DNA of 64,000 nt from Mesorhabditis belari (taxonomy: Eukaryota > Nematoda > Chromadorea > Rhabditida > Rhabditidae), in assembly GCA_958450365.1 (NCBI GenBank), contig CAUEEP010000724.1:831001-895000 (forward strand), read 5' to 3'. The notes under the pieces are model-generated. The model was given only the letters and a program-made list of their open reading frames with translations, made no database searches and was not told the DNA's origin. Position numbers and translations under genes: made by a program. This document shows, piece after piece, positions 1-12,600 of this stretch (within the stretch, counting starts at the first letter, position 1; each line of letters begins with the position of its first letter).

Positions 1-10
1 TTAGCCTGGC

Positions 11-345
11 TTACCGAAAGGATTACTGTACAATTAGAGACAGAAAACGAAAATTGATGCCGGGTTACGGTAGTCAGAGGAGCTTCTTGGAGCTTCTTGG
101 AGCTTCTGGAGCTTCTTGGAGCACTTTGAAGCTTTTTGGAGCTTTCTAAGCTTTTTGGAGCTTTCTAAGCTTCAAAAAAGCCCAGAAAGCTCCAAAAAAG
201 CTTAAAAAGCTCCAAAAAGCTCCAAAGTGCTCCAAGAAGCTCCAGAAAAGCTTCGAAAGCTTTTCCCAAAAGCCCGCTCCGACTACCGTAACCCGGCATC
301 AATTTGCGTTTTCTGACTCTAATTGTACAGTAATCCTTTCGGTTA
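11..345. repeat. Foldback (palindromic) element with inner GAGCTT repeats
   Basis: The left arm (TTACCGAAAGGATTACTGTA...) pairs with the right arm ending near 345 (TACAGTAATCCTTTCGGTTA). Arms are about 70 bp of near-perfect complement. The centre is a short 10-bp family (GAGCTTCTTG and its complement) that is itself palindromic. It is probably a MITE with an internal array. Confidence 0.75.
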
Positions 346-402
346 CGATAGAAATCTACTAGGATTACTGGAGCAAGGCCACAGTAGCCAAGAGACGCTT
401 TA

Positions 403-546
403 GAGGCTTGCCGATGTTCGGAACAAGTTACCGAGGCTTGCCGATGTTCGGAACAAGTTACCGAGGCTTGCCGATGTTCGGAACAAGTTACCGAGGCTTG
501 CCGATGTTCGGAACAAGTTACCGAGGCTTGCCGATGTTCGGAACAA
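403..546. repeat. 30-bp tandem array, about 4.8 units
   Basis: The unit GAGGCTTGCCGATGTTCGGA plus ten further bases is repeated almost without change. It lies beyond the last CCP exon found, probably in the next intron of that gene. Confidence 0.9.
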
Positions 547-657
547 TTCTTTAAGTTATTTGATGATGCCTATTCAGATATTGGAGATCAAATAGCAGAT
601 ATTAAATATTAGATAGCTATATAATATTAGAAGCTATATAAAATCAGCTCTGTTTAC

Positions 658-3600
658 CTATTGCATCTTTGTTGATCGTCGTGAGCGGACACGAGCCGAA
701 CCCGGCCGGTTGCCATCCGCCATTCAAACACTCGCTTTGGGAAGTACCTGAAAATGGTTTGAATCTAGATTCACATATGCTACTATGCTACATAAAGATT
801 CTGATTTTGATAATTAATTGCTGTTTTTCATAACTAATTGTTGTTTTTTGGTTATTGGTTTTTCATTGTCTTAGAAAGTGAAAAAGATTGTTTAGATTAG
901 GGTATTAGGTGGCATTGTTTAGATTAGGGTTTTCAGTCTAGATAGAGTATTCAGTCTTGACTGTCAGGATTATCGTCTAGATTAGAGTATTACGGTATTC
1001 CATCTAGAATAGGATATTCAGTCCAGAATAGCTAGATTACGGTATTTAGTCTAGATTAAGGTATTCGGTCTAGGTAGAGTATATCGTCTAGATTAGAGTA
1101 TTCAGTCTAGATTGGAGTATTCGGTCTAGACTGTCTGGATTACGGGATTCAATCTAGAATAGGATATTCAGTCCAGAATAGCCCAAAAAGCTAGCTAGAG
1201 CTAGATATTCAGTCTAGATTAAGGTATTCAGTCTAGATTTGATTAAGCGCAACACTATTTATGCCAATTCACCATTTTTCTCGCAACTAAACATTGGAAT
1301 TATAGAAACATTATCGAAATCTTAATAGAATACCGAAATCTCAATAGAATATCGAAATCTTTATAGATTTATTATCTAAATATCTACACTTTATCCCAAA
1401 AAAACCCACCGATAACCGATCCAGTCGAGCAATTCAGACTAACCGATGTGCCCGTTGGATAGGCGCCGAATTGACCCGGCTGGCTGTAGTTTAGCGTGCC
1501 GAAAAGTGGCGGTAAAAGGCTGGGACACTAGAAATTAGATGAAATCTATTTAGATACTGTAGATCTAGACAGTAGACAAATATTATTACACTACTCACCA
1601 AAGAGGGACTTATCGTAAAGCTGGGAGAGCCCTGGCAGCTCCCTAGCGCCGGGCTCCAGCCACCATTCTGAAAGTTATCTTTACATTTACATCTGAAAGC
1701 TATCTTTACATTTAAAAGATCTTCAGCTCAGTTAGAGATCTATATTTTATAATATATTAGTTAGATTTCAATTTACTTGACAAATCGATTGCGTCGGTCC
1801 AACCGGGTTTGTCCCTTGAATGCAGGATAGATAGACTTGAGAGCCGATCGGTTTCGTGGACTAAAATGGGACAAGAATTGTGCCAGAAAGGTGCGTTTAC
1901 AAGAGCACAAAGTGCACATAGAACTAATCGTACTACAGAACTAATCGTACTACGGAACTAATCGTACTGCAGAACTAATCGTACTACAGAACTAATCGTA
2001 CTACAGAACTAATCGTACTACAGAACCACAGCAAAAACAATTTTCTATATTACGTCTAGATTCGGGGTACTGTAGGTGAGATTGCCGTTTAGTAGAGCCA
2101 AATTCGGGCAAACTGTCGAAGTGACAGACGCGGTGACGAGCGTTGATGAGATGCACGCACCTAAATCAACATAACATCATATCGTTATATCTGTAAGTTT
2201 ATAATATCCTGTATTCTCTTTAATAGCCCGGAAGAGACTGAAAAAATAGTATTGAAAGGTTTGTTTGTCTAAAATTAGCATTTAAGCTTTTGCCGTTTGT
2301 AGCTTTGAATCATTTTGTTAAAAACACACTCTTCTACTATTTTTTCGTTGTTTTGTAATAATTTTTATGTGTTCTTTTAAATAAGAGACATCAACGGCGA
2401 GTCGAGTCAGAGGTCCTTGACCCTGAGTCAGAGGTCCGACTCGACTCGACTCGTGACTAGGCTTAGCTAATGTTATACGGCTAACGCGCTCACGGCTAAC
2501 GCGCTCACGGCTAACGCGCTCACGGCTAAGCTAACGCGCTCACGGCTAAGCTAACGCGCTCACGGCTAAGCTAACGCGCTCACGGCTAAGCTAACGCGCT
2601 CACGGCTAAGCTAACGCGCTCACGGCTAAGCTAACGCGCTCACGGCTAAGCTAACGCGCTCACGGCTAAGCTAACGCGCTCACGGCTAACGCGCGTTAGC
2701 CGATTCGAGTCGACCCGAGTCACAAAAGCGAAACTACGAGGAAAATTCTAAAGGATTTGCAAATTGATTCGATTCTGGTACATGAAGGGTGCACTAAGAG
2801 AATCGACTTATGGCCCAGACTGGCCCGACGATTTCGCTACGTCGTTGAGACGCAAACGCCTATCGAGCATGGGGAACACGATGCTCTATTTATTTTTGCC
2901 CATTCTCAATGGTTCACGAGAAAAGCGCTTGCGAAGTTTGGGCGCCTACTCGGGAAATCGCAGCTCGGGTATATATGGGCTCTTTCCATCTCATTCAGGT
3001 GTGACCGAATGGTGTAGCGGTAAGTCTGCGCGCTCTCAATCTCACTTTTGCTTCTCTTGACCCTGGTTCGAATCCGGTTGCGAAATTTGTTTTTGCTGGC
3101 TTTTGCTGGCTTTTGCTTGAGCTTTAAAAACACTTTTTATTTGTTTTAGAATGCCGAATACTAATTTTTAAGAATAAATGAGAGTTGAAACTCTAAAAAT
3201 GAACAAAAAGTGCTTGACCTAGTTTGGACGTTATTTCGGGTGACAATTTCTGGATTAAAACAATATTATTTAGACTGCAAAGAGAAAAAGATGAGACCAA
3301 TTAAAATTATTAGAAAGAATTAGAAAGAATACGGTATTCATTATCTAGATAGCAAGGTCCGTTGCATATTTAAAACAGTAGTTTCTCGTCCTACTTCTTT
3401 CGCTCCCTGCTGACCCTATAGGCCCTATCGGACTTCTATGGTCCCCTGCTGACCCTATAGGCCCTATAGGACGCCCTATAAGCCCTATAGAACTTCTTTC
3501 GCTCCCTGCTGACCCTATAGGCCCTATCGGACTTCTTTGGTCCCCTGCTGACCCTATAGGCCCTATAGGACGCTCTATAAGCCCTATAGAACTTCTTTCA

Positions 3601-6600
3601 TCCCCTGCTGGCCCTATAGGCCCTATAGGAGTTCTTTCGTTCCCTGCTGGCCCTATAGGCCCTATAGGACTTCTTTCATCCCTGCTGGCCCTATAGGCCC
3701 TATAGGACTTCTTTCATCCCCTGCTGGCCCTATAGGCCCTATAGGCGATTATTAGCCAGGCTAGCTTTACAAGCTGATCTTACAGGCTGGTCTTACAGGC
3801 TAGCCTTACAGGCTGCCGCAGATCAGGGTCGTAAACTAATGACCTGGGCCTGGGCCAGAGTCATGAATAGGCTAAGATCAGGGTCATGAGCATGGCCTGG
3901 CTGGCCTACAATAGCTAGAATCTATTCAGTCTGTAAGTATGAAGCCTGTTTCTAAGTAATCTTAAGAAAAAATTAGAATAGAAAAAACCGTAAGTCAATT
4001 GGTGAATTGGAGAGTTTTAAACAGAACATAAATAACGACAAATTTCACACTTATAGACCCAAAGATTATCTATTTACCTAAAGCCTTGCAAAGATAATCT
4101 ATTCACCTAAAGTCGTCGGTATCCAGACTCCATTGTTGCAAGTGGCTGTTAGTGCTCCTTGAGCCGAGAAACCGCTTGGACAACTCAATGAAGCTGTGGA
4201 GAGGGATGGGCGCTGATTGGCAGCTAAAAAAATCTCCATTATCTAGATACAATGAATCTAAAATACATCGATTTTGAGTCATGGATACTTGGTACTGAAT
4301 AGGGCCAAATACTAGGCAATACTCGTTGAAAATTACTTATTAATTGCCCAGCACCGGTACTAGTAGCTGGTCTAGTCCCTGGTGCTGTTATCATAGCATA
4401 TGGGCCACCCTGTACAGTACCAGCCATGGTCCACCCTGTACCAGCCATGGTCCACCCTGTACAGTACCAGCCATGGTACAGCTTTTAAATAGTACCTGTA
4501 CCACATATTAAGCTCATTTAGTAAGCTCATTTATTTTCCACCACCTGAACTCGAGTAATTGACCGTTCCAACGGCGGTGATTAGTTGAATATCCATGCAT
4601 TGACCCCCAGCATTCCCCGAATTCACTCCAAATATCGACGTGCCGGAGACGCAGCTACCTGTAAAGATCAGTAAGTAAAGATAATCAGCTTTAGTTGATT
4701 ATCGTTACGGTATAGCAAAACAATTTTTGCCGTATACTGTAATTCTTACCCAATTCCGGAATCCAGGCTCCATTCTGGCAGAAGCTCGCGCCGGCTCCCT
4801 GGATAACGAAACCAAGATTGCAGTTGAGATTCGCGGAAAGTTGATTGCCAAAGCCTGCAATCAAGCATTATCAAGCATAAAAATATATAGACAAAGATAT
4901 AATTCAAAGACAATTTTGATAGTATCTAAGGAATCTAAAGTTTTAGCCTCTCTGTAGCCTCTATGTAGCCTCTATGTAGCCTCTAAGTAGCCTCTCTGTA
5001 GCCTCTATGTAGTCTCTATGTAGCCGTAGCCTCTATGTAGCCTCTATGTAGCCTCTTTGTAGCCTCTATGTAGCTTCTAAGTAGCCACTAAGTAGCCTCT
5101 TTGTAGCCTCTATGTAGTCTCTATGTAGCTTCTAAGTAGCCTCTCTGTAGCCTCTATGTAGCGATCGTATTCCTTAGTGAGGCCTGCCTCTATCAATGCT
5201 TTAGGCTGAAAAATTTCTTGTAGATAGATTTCATCCTATTTTTATAGATATTAGACATATATATTGGGTTATCCAGTTATGAATGCGCGTTTTTACTATT
5301 CTGTAAATTTCTCAAGATATCGAACAGATGTATATGAGTGTCATATATCATTCGAGAGCTGAAGATCTCCTCTACATTTTGGAATAAAAAAGTTTTTGAA
5401 TTCATTCAACTTTTTGGGAAATTGACTGCACAAAGGGAGAGGTCGTTTTCGAAAAAACCCATTTCAGCTTAGCTATTCCTCAAGTTTTATGGTGTAAAAT
5501 AACCGCCCAGAAAGGAAAAGAAAAGTAAAGATGCTCTGAAATTGTTATATTTAAAAAAAGTTGTATTGATATATCTATTAGGCAAACATCAAACGGTTAG
5601 CTCAATTTGAGCGGAGCCAAAACTTGATCCAAAGGCACCTCGGCTGGCTCTGAGTCCTGAGAGCTGGCTCTGAGTCCAGAGAGCTGGCTCTGAGTCCAGA
5701 GAGCTGGCTCTGAGTCCAGAGAGATGGCTCTGAGTCCAGAGAGATGGCTCTGAGTCCAGAGAGCTGGCTCTGAGTCCAGAAGCTGGCTCTGAGTCCAGAG
5801 AGCTGGCTCTGAGTCCAGAGAGCTGGCTCTGAGTCCAGAGAGATGGCTCTGAGTCCAGAGAGATGGCTCTGAGTCCAGAGAGCTGGCTCTGAGTCCAGAG
5901 AGCTGGCTCTGAGTCCAGAGAGCTGGCTCTGAGTCCAGAGAGCTGGCTCTGAGTCCCGAGAGCTGGCTCTGAGTCCCGAGAGCCAAAACTTGATCCATTT
6001 TTTGGCCACCTCTTCTTCTGTGCAGTCAATTTGCCCAAAAGTTGAACAAATTCAAAAACTTTTGATATCAAAATGTAGAGGAGATCTTCAGCTTTCGAAT
6101 AATACTCATATATAACTTTTTCTTGATTTCGGTATCTTGAGAAATTTATAAAATAGTAAAAAACGCGCATTCATAACTGGACAAACCAATATATTTCAAA
6201 TTTCAAATATTATTTTAACGTTTTATCAAATTTTTTTCCAAATCCAACCATTCAAAATGATCTGTCCATTGTCAGCGCTCACTTGTGGACAATTGCTCTG
6301 AAAATTTTGCATTAAAATTTAGATTTTTAACCAAAAAAAAACGAAAAAACGTTAATTTAGAAAGATTATTAGAGGTTAAGAAAGAGAATTCTTAGCTTTT
6401 GTTAGAGCAAATTGAACATTTTATTGACCTGTCTCTTTACCACGGTCAATGGGATTTCCGTGTCGTTGGGGTTTAGCTAAAATAGAGGCCTAACTATGGA
6501 AATTATTATATTATTGTAGAATCTCATACTTGATGACATTTACTTTGTGTACTTTGTGTACTTTTGCTCGTGTACTTTGTGCTTGCGTAAACGCTAAACA

Positions 6601-9600
6601 CAAAGCACATCTGAAGCCTATAAATCACCTTTTCACAACTCCCGATCAGATTTGACCATTGCCGGAAATGGCAGCTCACATTTTGAACTCCACGAACAAT
6701 GTACCCTTGATCACAAGCGAGTGAAGCAGAAGCTCCTATAGAAAAATTTGTTAGCAAATTGTAGCTTATCTAAAACCTTCAGTCAACGGCTTTGAACCAT
6801 TCGATGATGAGTAAGAGATTCGGCCATTCAACGGCACAAGCATTGGTTGACAATGAATCTCCAACGAGGAGACACACTCGCCGATTGGCGGACTCCAGAG
6901 ACCAAGTTTACAAGTTGACGTGACCTAGAAAATCGATTGATATGTCAGATTCAGTGTTAGTCAGATAGTCAGATAGTCAGCTAGTCAGCTAGTCAGATAG
7001 TCAGCCAGTCAGATAGTCAGCTAGTCAGACTAGTCAGATAGTCAGCTAGTCAGATAGTCAGCTAGTCAGATAGTCAGCTAGTCAGCTAGTCAGATAGTCA
7101 GATAGTCAGCTAGTCAGATAGTCAGCTAAATCAAGGATTTCAAATAGAGGCTGATTGGACTAAAGAATCTTGGAAAAATCTCTCTGTAAATCGAGAGACA
7201 TCGTACAATTTTCATTGTCATTCGTTTTTCAAAGGCTTTCAGGCTTTCAGGCTTTCATTTGCTTTGCTTATAATGCTTTCATTTGCATTATAAAATACCA
7301 GCTGAGCTGGGCAGCCACTAGGCGATTGTTTAGCTAAAATTAGCATTAAATTCCCTCTCTTAAATGCAAATTGGCTGGTCATTGTAAATTTTAAACTCAA
7401 GGAACTCGGCAGGAAATGACGTTTTCCTACAAATGGACTTCAGATTCGGAATCAGCGAATATTTTTACCCTAAAAAAACCCCTGACCCTTTGCTTAGTAA
7501 ACCACTGCACTAATCACTCGATCACCGGAACATCTTAACCGGAACGTCTTAACCGGAACGTCTCAACCAGAAAGTCTCAACCGGAGCCTCTCAACCGGAA
7601 CGTCTTAACCGGAACGTCTCAACCAGAAAGTCTCAACCGGAACCTCTCAACCGGAAGATCTCGACCGGAACATCTCAACCGGAACATCTCAACCAGAAAG
7701 TCTCAACCGGAACCTCTCAACCGGAAGATCTCGACCGGAACATCTCAACCGGAACATCTCAACCAGAAAGTCTCAACCGGAACATCTCAACCGGAACCTC
7801 TCAACCGGAACCTCTCAACCGGAACCTCTCAACCGGAACCTCTCAACCGGAACCTCTCAACCGGAAGATCTCGACCGGAACATCTCAACCGGAACACCTC
7901 AACCAGAAAGTCTCAACCGGAACCTCTCAACCGGAACCTCTCAACCGGAACCTCTCAACCGGAACATCTCAACCAGAAAGTCTCAACCAGATCTTCCAAA
8001 GCCCCTTAAGACTGTATAAGCAAAAACTTCTAACCCAGTTTTAGTGTGTTTATAGTTCTCAGCTAGTTTTTACATCATTCGACTCGTCTTTTCAGGCTCT
8101 ACGGGAGTCCGAGTGCTTGGATTCCGCCGCGTAATCCAACCGTTTCATTGTCACTCGCTCTCCCCTTTACGGATTTGAAAAGGGAACAGCTATATATTGA
8201 AGATGTTTGCCAGATGGAGAGCGATGATGCGGCTGCACAAAGAACACTTCTCCAATCGTTTACATAGGGATTTCTCTTACATAGGGCCTCGGTGAACGAC
8301 GCGTTTAGAAAGTTGGTGTTTTCTTTAACTATAGAAAGGCGAAAAGCTACTGAAAAGTGACAGTGTAAGCCTAATTTAGGCCGTAGAAACCGAAAAACAT
8401 GGTTTCAAGACGATTTAAGCCCTCTATTAGCACGAAAAACGCGTTTTTTGAGAAGCCAGAAATACACACCTTCCCTTGCATGCCCTGAAATTCGTCAAAA
8501 ATTAAATTCAATTAAAAAAACAAATATGCCATCTTAAAGAGCACATTTCAAGCTTTCAGAATCACTATAACACTAATAGGTGGCAGTGGACAATTCTCAA
8601 GTTGCGGCGCTTTAAAGTTGAGGTAAAATTCGAGAGTTACATCCGGTCGACGAATCGATTGGGGATATTTATTTTATTGATTCTATCAAATATCGGGATC
8701 ATTCTGTCCCTGTTCTCCATGGGAATCACTTTTTTTTGATTCTACCAATTAGATTTTCTATTTAATCAATGATCTAATAGATTTTACATCAGTAGATACT
8801 CCCTTTTTCGCTCACCTCTCCAACAGCCACGTAAGCGAGATCGCAGAACAGAGTGACGGTGCTGAGATTTGGGTATCGAGCTGAAAACTCGTAGAAATTG
8901 TTAGTGATTGATTTCGTACAGATTTAGTACTAAGTTCACTTCTTTCAACGCTTCTTTCAACAGTCTTTTTCCAAAACATGTCAACTTTTGAAGACTACAA
9001 TAAGCTACAATCACAATCAACATCTACAATCAACAATCAACATCTAGAATCAACAATACAATAATGAAGACTATAATTACGGTTTACGGTAGGCTACAAC
9101 GACTACGGTAGGCTTACAACGATTACAGTAGGCTTACAAGGATTACGGTAGGCTTACAATGATTACAGTAGGCTTACAATGCTTACAGTAGGCTTACAAC
9201 GATTACAGTAGGCTTACAACGATTACTGCAGGCTTACAACGATTACGGTAGGCTTACAACGACTACGGTAGGCTTACAACGATTACAGTAGGCTTACAAC
9301 GATTACGGTAGGCTTACAACGATTACAGTAGGCTTCCAATGATTACAGTAGGTTTACAACGATTACAGCAGGCTTACAACGTTTACAGTAGGCTTACAAC
9401 GATTACAGTAGGCTTACAATGATTGGCTACAACGATTACAGTGCTCGAGAAAGTTTCCACGTTTTGAAAAACGCATTAATAAAGAGAGACTAATCATCTG
9501 GCGCATTTTCCTACCGTAATCTTCTTTCCAGTTTTTATCCATTTTAAAACCAACCATCCTTTGCCATTGCCGAGTAGAGCAATGATCCATGCGAGACTTT

Positions 9601-12600
9601 TCCGATTGCAGCACACTCAGAAGAGCCGTGTGTGATGCTTGGTCCATCTGCTGCAGCCACATTCAACAAAGAGATACCCCGAGGCTTAGCTGAATACTTT
9701 ACATTGAAGAATCTTGTCTTGAAGTCAAAAATTTAAGTCCTACAGTACAATGACTGCACTTTGACTTCACTGGATAGTGACTACACTAAGCTACAATCAA
9801 CAATACAATAATGAAGACTACAATTACGGTTTACGGTAGGCTACAACGACTACGGTAGGCTTAGAACGATTACAGTAGGCTTAGGCTTAGGCTTAGGCTT
9901 AGGCACAGTTCAGTCATTGTACTTTTCCCTCCAATCTGTAAACGCACCCTTTCTGGTGCACAGATTTATCATTTTCTTGCAGTAAAAACTCTGGTTTCTC
10001 GAGAAAAACGAGGAATTCAGTGCACCAGAAGAAGTGCGTTCAAAAACTTTAGCACAAACGCTGAACAAACGCAAAAACGCAAAAAGTCTAACATACTTTG
10101 TGCTCAAATTTCGAAAAGCACCTATTCTGATGCACTTGATTTTCTCGCATCAAGGACTTGATATCAAAAGAAAAGTGGAGACTCCAGTGCAGATTCCAGT
10201 GCACCAGAAGGGCTACGTTTACAGGCTCAAGCACAAAGTATACGGCCGCTCACCGCTTTGCTGCACACATCCGCCGAGTGACGCCGGGAACCAGCCTTTC
10301 TTCGTGCAAAGGACCTTAATCAATCATCAATCAATCAAATCAATCAAATCAATCAAATCAATAATCAAATTTAGATATCAATTTACATACCGTAAATACT
10401 GTAATAGTACCCCAACCCCATAATGACGGTTCCGGAGCGTTGCGTAGTCTAGCTTTGAACGAGTTTTTCTCGACACTGGTTTATGCTATAATGTTCGTTT
10501 TGGTTTCAAAAAATAGCTGAAATTCAGGGCTATTTTTTGATACCTAAATGCGCATTGTAGCATAAACCAGTGTCGAGAAAAACTCGTTAAAAGCTAGACT
10601 ACGCAACACTCCGCACCGTCATTATCGGGGTGGGGTACTATTAGTATTTCTAGATTAGTATTTACGGTATCTATTATTTAATATAGCTTTATTCATACTT
10701 GTGTTTGTCCTGTAGCCGAAAAGCCAGAGTCACAAATCGTGTGCGCAGCGGTGCCGAGAGAGAACGCGCCCGAGCCCGGCGTCGAGTAGTGGACCTGTAA
10801 GTGGACCTGTAAGTGGACGAGAATTAGATCTGTAAGTCTGTAATCTGAAAGTGATTATGGATCTAATTATCGAGATCTACTCATTATCTAATCTAGATTT
10901 AGATTAGATATTGATTAGATTAACTACTGATTAGATTAGATACTGGTTAGATTAGCTAGTGATTAGATTAGCTACTGGTTAGATTAACTACTGCTTAGAT
11001 TAGCTACTGATTAGATTAGCTACTGATTAGATTAGCTAGTGATTAGAGTAGCTACTGATTAGATTAGCCACTGATTAGATTAGCTACTGGTTAGATTAGC
11101 TAGTGATTAGATTAGCTAGTGATTGGATTAGCTACTGATTAGATTAGCTACTGATTAGATTAGATATTGGTTAGATTAGATATTGATTAGATTAGCTACT
11201 GATTAGATTAGATACTGATTTTTAAGAATATTATCTAATATTATCTAATATTAATCGAGATTCTTATCAGAAACCTTTCCGTGCTCAACGTCCAGAAGTT
11301 TCATGCAATTTTGCTCGGTGCCCGCTGGATGAACGACACTTCCGCCGTCGGACCAGCTAGAATTTAGAATTCATTTTCTAAAACATATTCATTTCCCTGT
11401 TGAGGCACTAAACTATTGTAATCTTGTCTTTAAATTTTGAGATAAGATTACGGTGGTTTAGAAAAGGGAACCCTGTGGATAGATTGGATAAATTAGAGAC
11501 AGGATTACGGTAGTTTTCGGCTAGATATCGCCTAGACGCCTAGTTAGACTCCTTACCCGAAACAAGAGAACGTTAAATCTCGGGTCATCCCCGGGAAACG
11601 AGCTGACGGATCCAACGAGTAGGCGAAGGCTGAAAACACCTCTGAATCACTTGTACCTTTAGCAAACTGTGCTCTTGTAAAAGCAATCCTTCTAAACTTC
11701 TGCACTTCGTACTGAATTCTTCAGTTTTCTCCTTCAGTTTTCAGGAACAACTTGAGGAATTCAGTGCGCCAGAAAGAGTGGGTTTACAGATTTGACCCCA
11801 ATGAGCATACTCGTATGCTGAAATTACTTGTATCTTTTCCGTTTCCTTGGAAATATTTGAAAATTGGCACATCGGCCCCGCATGCGCCCAGGGTTCGCCC
11901 GCAGAAGAGATTATCGTGAAGATCTGGAAGTGTTGTTTTGTATTTTATAATACTAAAAAGTTAAGGAACTGGTTAATTTAAGCGTAAAGATTTACCGCTA
12001 CAATGGCAACGATAAAGGTAATGTAACGGGAAAGGATACTGTAAAGGCAAACACTAAACGATGCCTGTAATGGAACTGCTTCAAGAACTGCCTCACGATC
12101 TGCTTTACGAACTGCTTCACGAATTGCTTTGCAAACTGCTTCAAGAACTGCTTCACGAACTGCTTTACAAACTGCTTCAAGAACTGCTTCAAGAACTGCT
12201 TCAAGAACTGCCTCCCGATCTGCTTCACGAACTACTTTACGAACTACCCCACGATCTGCTTTACGAACTGCCCCATAAGCTGCTCTACGAACTGCTTTAC
12301 GAACTGCTTCACGAACTACCCCACAAACCGCCCACTATTATTATTATTATTCACCTGTAACGGTACTGCAACTAAACTAATTACCATATCTACAAGCTTA
12401 TACAGTTAGATTGCTTAGAATTTAAAACCAATAATCTCCACTTACCCGTAAATCCATACGGTGCTCCTAAAATGTTCTCCAAATGATTGATTTGCCCGTC
12501 GTCGCGTTGATTGGTGCCGATCTTCGCCGAACATCCATTCACACAACCGCCCGCACTTCGCGCCATTAATACGACGAAATTGTCACGATCTTTTGGGCTA

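Noticed and set aside
403..546. CRISPR-like array of 30-bp repeats
   Set aside because: The repeats are contiguous with no unique spacers, and the surrounding genome is eukaryotic.
4239..4448. Minus-strand frame MAGTGWTMAGTVQGG
   Set aside because: Formed by the ACCAGCCATGG repeat inside a CCP intron.
5589..6170. Three overlapping minus-strand open frames of 130-190 codons
   Set aside because: They are open only because the 20-bp array of the MITE lacks stops in every frame. No start context, splice sites or domain.
8100..8180. Extra CCP exon (GGIQALGLP-like reading)
   Set aside because: The exons on either side (8880-8816 and 6924-6777) join in phase and complete a module without it; this stretch lacks an acceptor in frame.
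12061..12360. Plus-strand frame encoding a leucine-zipper-like ELLHELL repeat
   Set aside because: It is a 12-bp array inside a CCP intron and the opposite strand is equally open; no promoter or splice evidence.
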